Of a stretch of 64,000 nucleotides of DNA, positions 38,589-48,400 are shown piece after piece. This stretch comes from Tigriopus japonicus (Eukaryota; Arthropoda; Copepoda; Harpacticoida; Harpacticidae), in the NCBI GenBank assembly GCA_010645155.1, contig CM021319.1:8441522-8505521 (forward strand). The letters run 5' to 3'. Position 1 is the first letter of the stretch, and the number at the start of each line of letters is the position of its first letter. Position numbers and translations under genes: made by a program. The notes under the pieces are model-generated. The model ran no database searches, was not told where the DNA came from, and saw only the letters and a list, made by a program, of their open reading frames with translations.

Positions 38589-40672
38589 TTCAGGTTGACT
38601 TGAGCTAATATTTTCGTGCCTTCGACGACAAATTCATTCTTATGCGTTCTCTGGTGGAACAATATTTAAATTGAAATCCAACACTTAATGTTATCATAGC
38701 AATCGTGGTCTTCATCAGTCTTGTTCATTTACAATGGCGCAATCTCTTGCTTGTGATCGGGTAATCAAATTATCACTTACCTCTGCTGGCAAGTCCAATG
38801 TAACCCAGATTCCAGATTGAATGGGTTTGTCTGGCATTCAAGTCACAACCTTGGTTTCCATCACAAACACACAGACCATTAGTCTGCTCCTTCGAATTAC
38901 ATACGAGATGTGTCTCTCATCCTGTCGTCAACCAACCCTGTGATCTGGATCAGCTGAATTCAATGTTCCTTGTTCCATTTGGACCGATCAATAACCACTC
39001 ACGCAACTTTCCTTGGTCTTTCTCTCTGTGTACAAGAAAGGGAATGTAACGGAAGATAACCAAAAACATAGAGGACGCTCTTGGCAACAATGGTTAAAGA
39101 ACGATTATTATCTGATTCGAAGCGACCTCTTTGATTGTTCCTAGGAATAGTAGGTAGTTACGATTTAGTAGCAATTCATGTCAATGGTGATGGGAGGGAC
39201 TAATTCTTTTTAAGCTATGGTGTTGGCTCTTAAACGCTTGAGACTGATGAATTTGGAAATTGCAAACATTTCTAAGTTACCTTCAATATTTTATCACATT
39301 TGACCAAAAGCTCAGTTTCAGCACAAATACTCTTAGTGTAAAAGCATGTTTCAAGCACACTTCATCCTCAAATTGGTTCTCTTCAAATTATGATTTGAAT
39401 AACAATTATGTTTGTTTTCACCCAGAAATGCTATTAAAAAGCTATTGTATCCAAGTTTTGTAGCTCAATTAGTCTACCTGCTCCAAAAGTCAAATACAAA
39501 TCGAGGCCAGATTTAAAACATACAGGGCACAAACTTGTCTTTGATTTTCATGCCTTCAACTTATATCGATGCCAGTTAGAGCATATCTTAAACGAATAAA
39601 TTACTTACCAAGGAAGAAACTTTAACTTTTTAAGGCTGCAATTTCAATTATGGAGTCAAAAATAAAAAAAAGGAAAAACTTACGAGTACCAGACTCAAGT
39701 CAAACTTGGATAGATGTGTTTTTCGAGCTAGCTAAAATTTCTGAGAAGGGCCAGATATATATGTTTTTCACTTTTAGAGTTATTTTGTATAAATAATCTA
39801 TCTGCTTAACTCCCAAGTCATGGCTAAATCAAGGAACTTCAAAGGAGTGCAAATATTATGATATAGGTTGTCAATTCCTGAATATACCTTGAATCTGCCA
39901 ATATCAAAGAGACAAGTTGAAATTTCCAAATTAGAGTGAAATAAAAGCTATAAAATGTCATTTAGATATTGCCCCTAAACTCAGGCTAGGCTTCCAAGAG
40001 GGGAAAACCAGCTTGATGCCTACCCTCGTTTCCAAATGGATTCCATATTAACATTTGTTGGTGAGTGCGCAATGCGTCGGTGTAGCTTGCACCAACTTGT
40101 TGTTTAGTCCTAGTTGATCTCCACTTCAACCTTTCTAAGGCCAATTTGCAGTCCATTTTAACGTCAAAGGTCAACAAGATAGTGTTCGTCGTTGCTACAG
40201 GAACAGCAAACAAGCTGCAACATTCATTAAACATGGCTTTGGGAGAGTCAGTTTTCTCCTCCCACACGCATGATATTTCCATTTATGTGTGTTTTTAGTT
40301 TTATATTTTTGCCACAGGAAAGTCAGAAGAAAAACTGTTTGGAAAGGAAATTTCTTTCCGAAAAAGAAAGTGCGGCAGGTAATCAACCCTTAAAAAAGAC
40401 AGGCCTCGAAAAACCTTTGATTATGTCGAATTCCACATTTCCTTTGATTTTTTGCATCAAAAGAAAAAACAAGTTACTAAACACCAATTATCGCATTGTT
40501 TTATTATCACAAATAAGAATAGCTTAATAAATACACGTGTACAATGTGTACATTTCCAAACTCCACCAAGCATGTAACGAGTACCAAGGTCTGTAGAATC
40601 GACCAATACATAAGGGTATACAAGAAAGAAATTGACCAATGGTCTGTGTTTGTTTGTTTGTCTATCTATGGT
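38589..40672. other. Intergenic region between cuticle gene 1 and the orphan zinc-ribbon exon
   Basis: This AT-rich stretch contains the 3' UTR of cuticle gene 1, with no canonical AATAAA close to the stop, and the 3' flank of the minus-strand exon at 40673. A TAATAAAA on the minus strand at about 40500-40507 may serve that exon as polyadenylation signal. No gene is seen. Confidence 0.55.
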
Positions 40673-40957
40673 TTATTGTTGTTGAGTGTTGTTGTCTCCA
40701 CCTTCCATGGGACTTCCTTGGTTTTCAGGAGGCCCCACATCCACTATGTTATTTGATCTGGAAGAATTTTGAGCTCCAGTGGTGCCAGCTGTCCCTTCGA
40801 TATTTCGACGGGCTCGTCTCGGTGGTGACTTTTGGCTTTTATAACTTGTTTCTTGGCAGTACGGAGGAACCTTTCCACACTGTTGACAAACACACTCATA
40901 AAAAGGCATGGTTCCTTGTTCAATGAGAATGCAGTTCTTGCAGACTGGCGCTTGTTC
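40673..40957 (-). CDS. Orphan zinc-ribbon exon (family member C, partial)
   Basis: This is a terminal exon of 94 codons plus stop, preceded by a good acceptor (TTTCTTCTCCGTCTCTTTTGCAG-type pyrimidine tract, phase 0). It starts EQAPVCKNCILIEQGTMPFY, then ECVCQQCGKVPPYC. The C-x2-C-x14-C-x2-CG spacing and the LIE.G core match the second exons of members A and B, although the extra cysteine is shifted. The tail is basic, then Gly/Asn/Gln-rich. I cannot find a partner exon with a membrane span: the upstream frame at 41011-41304 contains SPYIIYSQNSRG, faintly like the family motif, but has no suitable phase-0 donor. It may be a separate gene with a distant first exon, a relic, or an alternative last exon of member B, whose donor is also phase 0. 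A minus-strand AATAAA overlaps the stop. Confidence 0.5.
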   Translation of the reverse strand, partial: EQAPVCKNCILIEQGTMPFYECVCQQCGKVPPYCQETSYKSQKSPPRRARRNIEGTAGTTGAQNSSRSNNIVDVGPPENQGSPMEGGDNNTQQQ

Positions 40958-42075
40958 CTGCAAAAGAGACGGAGAAGAAAAGGTTAGAAATCGTGGGTAA
41001 GGACAAAACGTTATCGTGCGTAAGTTCTGTAATCGTAATCGTCCTGCATTCCACGAGAATTCTGACTATAAATGATATAAGGACTATCGAAGCCTTCCTG
41101 AAGAATGGAGAACTTTCTTGATGCTCTCCAGGGAAAGAAGTCATTCAATCTTGGGTCATATCTTCGGCATGTCATTGTCTTCGTCGTCAAGGCCAAATCG
41201 AGCTTTTTCAAAGACACTACAAAACAAGATGCAATACTCGTGGGAACATTGTCATTTCCTCGACCGGGCACTTTTTTCTTGCGATGAACAGGCTCTTCTT
41301 TCATTTACTAGAACAATGAAAAGTGGGAGACCATCTCATGTTGTGAAATGTCAATGTTCCCACAATGACACGCATGCTTTTATTAGAGTACGAACTTGGC
41401 CTGACTCTTGGATCGTTCTTGAAACGACTGCCAACCAATTAACATGGAAAGCCAAAAAAGTTTGGACAAGATTGTGTCATTCCGATAATAATCCACCCAT
41501 ATGTATTGGAATATGCTCAAAGACCTTGATTACAAGTAGCAGAAAGAAAGGATTAAGCACCATTTTACGTGTTCACACATTCAACGCACCGTTAATGGAA
41601 CCTACGTTAAGTCCTGAAGTTCAACTTCAATCACTTTTTGTCTCTTGTCTTACTTTCGTTCAACGGCAAAGAAGAAAACGGCCAATGAGTTGAATATTTA
41701 ATAGATGTTACAGGTATTGCATTCTTCGTTAACATTTGTGAGCATAATAACATTGAAATGTTTTTCAATAACGTCTTACAAGTACAGACAACCCTCCCTA
41801 CAGCGAGTTTGGCAGTAAAGTTTGACGATAGGTTGCGTGTTTTGCAAAAAAAAAAATAGAAGTATTGAGTCTAAACTCACGGAAGTGTGGCCATTAATCC
41901 ATAAAATAGGACAAGGCCTACATGACACTTTTTTCATGCTCCTCTTGGAAAACCATAATACTGTTGAAGATCTTTTGAAGATAAGAATGTACATCCGTCT
42001 TGGTTTTGATGGAATAAAATATTTTCCATTGTTTGCCCCTCTGCAGACGCGTAACGACACAATTTGTCCTTAAGC
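40958..42075. other. Stretch between the orphan exon and member B
   Basis: No exon can be confirmed. A 191-codon plus-strand frame (41118-41693) and minus-strand frames at 41011-41304 and 41776-42060 show no recognisable domain or supporting splice sites. If the orphan exon belongs to member B, this is intron plus the B 3' UTR. Confidence 0.5.
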
Positions 42076-42669
42076 TCACACATTATTAGACCCCTGATCG
42101 TTCTTCTTCTTCTCCTTCTCCTCGTCCTCTTCCATGATCTCACTGGCCTCTTTTGAGCCTTGTTGATCCTCCAAAACACTGTAGGGTGGATTTTCGGCTG
42201 TTCCGTCGTTGCACTTGTTAAAAAATTTGGAACATTGGGCCATCTCTGAGGCCGCATCTTCGTTTTCCTCGGCCGCCAAGCTTTGGGCTTTCTCCAGTTT
42301 TTGAAGGTGACTGAATTTCTGCTGTTCCAAATACTCTCCCTTCCCAGGGGGTTCTTTTCCGCATTGTGGACACAATTCTTGATAGCATGCCATGTCGCCC
42401 ATCTCGATTAAGCGACAATTGAGGCAAGGCAATTCATTCTTGGTAATATCGCCCTGGAGGGATTGAGATCAAGTGTCACTCTCGAGATTGCAACACCAAC
42501 AACTGAAGTGGAATCTTACCTTAAACAAGTGATTGGACATGGCCACAGAATACGGTGGATTGGAGTCATTTTGTTCCTTCCTTCGTTTTGAGCAAAAGTA
42601 TAAGACAACGCCACCAAACACTATCAGAACGACGACAACCACGAGGGCAGCTATCAACACCAAGCTCAT
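42076..42669 (-). CDS. Membrane protein with cytoplasmic zinc-ribbon-like motif (family member B)
   Basis: I do not recognise the family, but the gene model is clean. Exon 1 is 42520-42669 (50 codons), intron 42454-42519 is 66 bp with AAG|GTAAGA and CTCCAG|G ends in phase 0, and exon 2 is 42076-42453, giving 175 aa. Residues 3-25 are one membrane span starting at the N-terminus, and CSKRRKE follows, predicting a cytoplasmic C-terminus. Residues 37-50 carry NPPYSVAMSNHLFK. Exon 2 holds Cys60, Cys63, Cys78 and Cys81 in C-x2-C-x14-C-x2-CG spacing with an extra Cys73, a likely zinc ribbon, then PPGKGE. The tail is Glu/Lys-rich and repeats NPPYSV, here as YSVL, a possible tyrosine sorting or phosphorylation site. 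Member A shares both motifs and the exon boundary; the exon at 40673-40957 shares the ribbon. An arthropod-type initiator (TCAGT, minus strand, A at 42746) lies 77 nt upstream of the ATG. Confidence 0.75.
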
Positions 42670-45002
42670 TATTGCGCCAACGAAGAAGACTCACTTGCAC
42701 AAGAAAAAAAGCATTACTATCTTTCAAACACTTCTTCGTGCGGACTGAACTCAAAAATAGAGGCTTGTCTGATCTCTCTTTCTCTGCCAGGGGCAAATCT
42801 TTTAGAGAGCTTGGGCTTTCTTTTGACTCAAAATAGGAAATGGCCTGCAACACCACATTTGGCAAATTCCAAAGTCAGGATGTAAACGTTCCCCCAAATG
42901 TCAACAATACCAGCTCTGTTAAATATATCCACATCAACCCAAACCGTTAAAAATGATTGAATATGTTTTATCCAAACCTTTACACCTGGTTTATGAGACT
43001 TAGGAAAGTGTGGCCAATCTTTCTCTTATTCGTCTTCACTTCACTTCTTAGCGGCGTAGTTGGTTGATGGTTGGGAAAGGCCCTCCTTGCACAGATTGGG
43101 CCCACAAGCCATTTGATCGGTGCAACCATGGAAAGTTGGTACAGTCCTATAGTGAAATGGTCTTCCCCCTCCCTTTTTCGTTGGACTGTACGGGGATGCT
43201 TCCGAGGAACCGAGGAACACCGTAGGACTTCACTACACTGCAGGACAGTGGTGCACCGTAGACACGTTCCAAAAGGAACAAAGACCACGACCACCGTGAG
43301 ATCCCAAGAAGCCTTCGTTGGTGCAAAGAAGAAACGAGCGTCAGCTTGGGAAAGGGATAGTTTGGGCAGTTCTCGGGTTGTTATCTTGAATCAAACGAGG
43401 CAAGTGGCATCTCTTTTTTGTTGAACTGATGGGCAAAAATGGTACAAAAGAGACAACTGACAGGGCATGGCCTTTTATGAGAGAGATATTTCCTCGTCCA
43501 TTCCCTTCACTTTCAAGATTCATATTGACCCGTCACTCGACCCTTGACCGAGCAAAAGAGTGATGAATTCGTCCCTGGGGCCTTTTGTGAACAATGCAGG
43601 CTCTGAAAAACCTTCTTGAGAATTCTACGCCTTGGCCCTTGTTTTATTTCTAAGGAACGTTTGAGGTTGGATTTGGGGAGATGAACTTTTTTATCTACCA
43701 GGAAAAGACGCACACATACGTTTTCAGTCTCCATGATTCATTTATAGTTAGCCCAGTCAACCTTTGGTGTTCCATAGGCTCTCACTTTCTTATCTACCTT
43801 TTCTTCACGTCTGATACAGCCATATTCAAGGACGAAAAAAATCTTGGTAGTGCTCGCTCATTACCATTCTGGCTTTACGATAATCAATGGCAATATCTCT
43901 TGCACAAACCTCGTGCTTCGTTAATCAATTAGACGGTCAAAATACAACACTACAAGTAAGGGGCGCCAAAAAGTGGCGTTTGTGGCCTTACAAAGGCCAT
44001 TTGTACTTTGATTTTTTCTGAATATCAAGGCTGGACCCATCGTGTCGGCTCAAGACGACGACGACGACCCACTTGGAAGACTTGGAGGCGTCGGAGAGAA
44101 AAAGCCGATCTCGGATGCATCTTTTTCTCCAAAGGTTCAGTTGAGCGAAAGCTGGATCTTCTTCCTCTTTCTCTTTCCAACAAGATGTCCAATACAGAGA
44201 GAAATGTATGTGGTACAGTAATGCTTTGGTGGGCTAAAAGCACTCTCCTTTTCAGTGGGCCTAAATGCATTGTCAGCTCACAAAAGTTGTGGGGCCTTCT
44301 AGGCATAGTTTGGGAAGTTTGAATAACAGTTTTGCCTTATTTCCGTCCGTTTAGATCCAGGTAGTGGGAAAAATCCGTTTTTCGATGTTTCTTCTTGAGT
44401 GTCTAACTCAGTCATCAGTCTTGTTGGTGATTGAAGTCCACCCACAAGATCTCGAAAGATTTCCTTCTTAGTAGCTCTTGAGAGAAAGCAAGTACAAATA
44501 TAACGGTACTTGGAAATATCCTGCATAATTAATATATATCTTTTGGACCTATCTTAAGTCAATCTTCTGGTATTTAGATATAAAAGCCAAGATATAAAGT
44601 TAACATTGATTGGCCTTAGTGAAGCTATTTTCTGATGGTTTGAAATCAAATCATAATTGCGACTTACTAACGTGCCAATGAGATCATGTCGAGGGGCTCT
44701 AAAATTTTCTTGACCATTAACGGGACATGATTACGTGTATACTTTCATGCTTCTTCAACATGGCCTTACTTCAGAGCCAAAGGCCCACTCTTTTTCACCT
44801 TCCAAAGAAAATCACAATAAGATGATTGATGATGAACAAACCAGAGTAGAAGCTTTCTCGTCTTTGTTTTTGTATTTTACGTTAATTGTATAATCCAATT
44901 TCGTGGGAACTCTCCTGCCAGAGAATGTTTCCCCAAAAGGAACAGAATGAATTTGCCATGGAAGGGATAAAGAATCACAAAGACCATTCAGACCATGCTG
45001 AA
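42670..45002. other. Intergenic region between member B and cuticle gene 2
   Basis: It contains the presumed promoter of member B (TCAGT at 42744-42748, minus strand) and the 3' flank of cuticle gene 2. Open frames at 43071-43424 and 44008-44322 (plus) are unrecognised and overlap minus-strand frames. No gene is supported. Confidence 0.55.
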
Positions 45003-45393
45003 TTAATGGCCATAATGGACCTTGGCAACATATCCAGAATAACCATCCACATGGTAATTGACCGTTTGAAGCTTGCCATTGGGAAGCTTGACATGATATT
45101 GGCCTTTGGTGGTCCCTCCATGACGACTTTCCGAGTGGCCAAAATTGTTGTATCCGTCATGGACCTTGTAACCGAAGTGATAATGGCCTCCATGACCTCC
45201 GTGGCCTCCATGGCCTCCATGGCCTCCGTGGCCTCCGTGGCCTCCGTGGCCTCCGTGGCCTCCGTATCCATGGCTGGCAAGGACGCTCAGAGCAAAGCAG
45301 AGTGTAACGAAACAAATGACGATAACCTGGAACAAGATCAAACCTGTTAGTTCTACTAAAAATGACAAACAGTCAAAGGAAACAAACCTTCAT
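45003..45393 (-). CDS. RR-2 (chitin_bind_4) cuticle protein 2
   Basis: Exon 1 is ATGAAG (45388-45393), the intron 45327-45387 is 61 bp (AAG|GTTTGT to CCAG|GTT, phase 0), and exon 2 is 45003-45326, giving 109 aa. Residues 1-19 (MKVIVICFVTLCFALSVLA) are a signal peptide, followed by about eight GGH units and then the chitin-binding domain. That domain differs from the gene at 38202-38588 at only a few positions (YHFGYKVHDGYNNFGHSESR; GYSGYVAKVHYGH). The product should be a secreted exoskeleton protein. The two genes are convergent, about 6.4 kb apart, with the same exon structure, so they arose by duplication with inversion. A plus-strand open frame across this gene (44886-45350) is a shadow. 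An alternative reading without the intron lacks a signal-peptide start and is rejected. Confidence 0.94.
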
Positions 45394-45448
45394 TGTTGAA
45401 AGAGATTGTTTTGCAATGTTCACGATGGAAGAAATGTGATGAATGTGA

Positions 45449-45480
45449 TGAACATAAAGTTTGAAGCAGGGTATATATAG
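45449..45480 (-). promoter_or_regulatory. Core promoter of cuticle gene 2
   Basis: On the minus strand CTATATATAC (TATA box, first T at 45479) lies exactly 30 bp upstream of a TTCATC initiator-like site with A at 45449. That predicts a 5' UTR of about 56 nt. Confidence 0.75.
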
Positions 45481-48400
45481 GTTTCACAGCTTAGGTCTAG
45501 AGTTGAATGCCTTTTAACTGGCATTTGGGTTGATTTCCTCAATAGAAACTACAACTGTTAGAGTCTGATCTTTGGCTGGTTTGTTTTTTGATCCATGAGT
45601 TAACGAAAACAAGCCCGGCTGATGTAATCTACCGATTATACTGTTATCTGAATGAGTTAGCCACAATGAAATGAGAAAATCCGTATTGCTTTTTGGAATT
45701 CACACTATTTTCTTTTTATGTTTCAGGAAGCTCGTGTCATTAATTGACGGTGACTTTTCGAAATTAGTTTTGCAATCATAAAGAATGTCATTATTTGAAG
45801 TTCTCTCAAATTTGTGGTTTCTGTAAAGTCAGTCCATGAGGGAGGAAATCTAAGTCCTCTATAGTATTTTTCGTAACCGAAACTCCCTTTTTAACTGACA
45901 AAGTACAAGTGATGAAGGGGCAGGAATCACATTTGTTTTTCTCAAATTTCAACATTGCCAATAATTAGGTCATATGTTTTATGTTTGGAGACGCATGTTT
46001 GAAGCATACTTCATCAATTGACTTCCACCTTTTCTGAGTCTTTGTAAGGTTTTCAGGCTTCTTCAATAACGCCATACGAATGTCAGTTTCTCCGTAAAAA
46101 TGTTTAACCCCAAAATTTGATTAAAAATGCACTAATAAGCTTATAATACACTTAAAGTTAATTATAGAAGCATGCTTGTAGCGTGCTTTGGTGCAGACAA
46201 AACATATGAGCTAGATGTTTTTCAATGACGACATTATGACACCAAAATACCTTATGGCTCTGTTCAGATCTGCAAAATTTTCTAGTAATCTCAAATACAT
46301 TTTGGTGCGATTGATTGCTGAAGATATTATCTTCTTATAGAGAAAGATGTCCCATGATTGATATTGAAGAATAAGTTTTATTGGTGTGTTACTCTTTGTT
46401 CCATTTGAAAATAGCTTTAACTAAACCACATTTACACGGTGAATATTTCTAGCTAGGATTGTCACAAGGAAATCTTTTGGATTATAATTCGTGTAGAGTA
46501 TGGGTGAAACAGTCTTTTGAAACAGAAGCCACCCAAGAAAATGTTACATACAAAAACATATAACTTTATAGTAACGAAGCTAAATCTGTTGGTACGCAAG
46601 TAAAATATTTCATGCAAGAGAAACTACTTCTGGTTTGAATACTTCCCACAACCCACGCTAGATGGGGCCAAAAATAACCACCGGCCAATGGTTGTTCGAC
46701 ATAGTGCGCTCTTAGCGGTTAAAAGGGTAACAATACGTTCTGAGCAAAACTCTGTGACCTTCTTTCGGCACTATTCACTTCATTTGTGGCGTCATCTTCA
46801 AAAATTCAATGAAAGTGCTGTATTGACTTATAGTGTTTTATGATAACCTATTAAACCAACTTGTACAATTCACGATTTATTTTTAAACCGTAGGTTGTTT
46901 CTTTTCAATTTCGAACTTAGATAAAGCTTGTACGATGATCAAGAGGTGGCACTAGTTTTAAAATTAGGGTGGTCGAAATGCTTGTAACGTATCAGAATTG
47001 CGTACGTCAGCAAAAATCATATAAAATATTTCCTGTGATTAAGTGTTAAGGGCATGATATTTTCAAATATCAGTATGCACACACTACATTTTTTCGCCGC
47101 TCTTTTTTAACTGTAGGGCTTTCTATTATCTACTTCCATTTTAAATTTTTCTACTTCTGTTTTTTTTTAAATTAAAGTTGAATTCGAATTCAGCCCCTAC
47201 CATCGGAGACAAAACGGTCTTTCATTTAACACATTTGGGGTAAATTAGCCTTGTCTTGCTTGCAAAAACGAAATCTTCACTAATTTTTCCAAGCATTAAA
47301 TTAAATATGCATAGGTTATAAGTTGTCAAGAATTTCATTTCTTTTCTCCGAATGATATGATTTATTTCACTGCATACCATTTAGCAAATAACAAATCAGA
47401 GTAGAACTGATCTTATATCCTTCTTCTTTTAATCAGTTGACAGTCCTCTATGATCAGTTATAGACTTCAGAAGAAAAAAGTTTTTTGCACAGAAACCAGA
47501 AAATCGATGCTAATCATGCCTTTGAGTTTCATTTAAGTGATAAGATTGCCAGAGAATCACAAAAAGGGCAATATTTCAACAAACGAAATACAGTATTAGA
47601 GAATTTCATCTAATGTCGTGAAGCTAATTATTCAACCTTTGAATTGTAACAATAGTAAATGACAGGTAATAGTGCTGTTAGTACATTCATAAACCACTAA
47701 ACATACATTTATGGAACCTTAATAGATTGTTTATATACCTCTGCTTTTTTGTTTGATTCTAAAAAATTGCACAATGTTTGAAGGACACTGTGCACTTTAA
47801 TCATGAGGGAAAATCGTTCAACAAATGCACAAAAAGTGGAGCTTCATCTTCACATTAATCATCAAGTTATTGTAATCACAGTCTCTGTGAATATTTCAAT
47901 GCAATCATTGCCAACTTTGATCGCTTCGCAATCGCAAACAAAACTTATTTTTTTTTCAAGCCGTTTCCTTGAGCTTGCAACGAGAACAGAAATAGACGAC
48001 AATGAGACAGGAGGCCAAGTTTGAAAACGATTGGACATTGAAATACGGTATACGTTTTAAAAAGGCTCTTGAATATATTCTCTGGCTCTCGCCTTCATGA
48101 CCCTTGGACAATGCATTTTAATTAGAAATAAAAATCTGATGTGCTCTGGGTTCTATTCGAAAAACAAAGAGTCTGTTATGAGTAGGCTTAGCCTGGTTTT
48201 GCAAACAATAGTACTTTAGTTTTGAAAACTTAAACTACTAACGCTGCTATACTTTCAAGGTATATTGCAAGACAAACCCCTCGTAAAATGTCCTTTTATG
48301 GCGTTAATGGTAATGAATTCTAAAGTAAACGTTGAGCCAAGTTTCGCCCATCCCTAATCAGGATAAGATCTCCTTGGCCAATGATCTCTAGCCGAATTAG

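Noticed and set aside
41011..41304. Possible first exon for the orphan zinc-ribbon exon (contains SPYIIYSQNSRG)
   Set aside because: Resemblance to the family motif is weak, there is no membrane span, and the only GT before the stop would be out of phase.
41118..41693. 191-codon plus-strand frame between the ribbon exons
   Set aside because: No recognisable domain, no promoter or splice support, and a length within what chance can produce in 64 kb.
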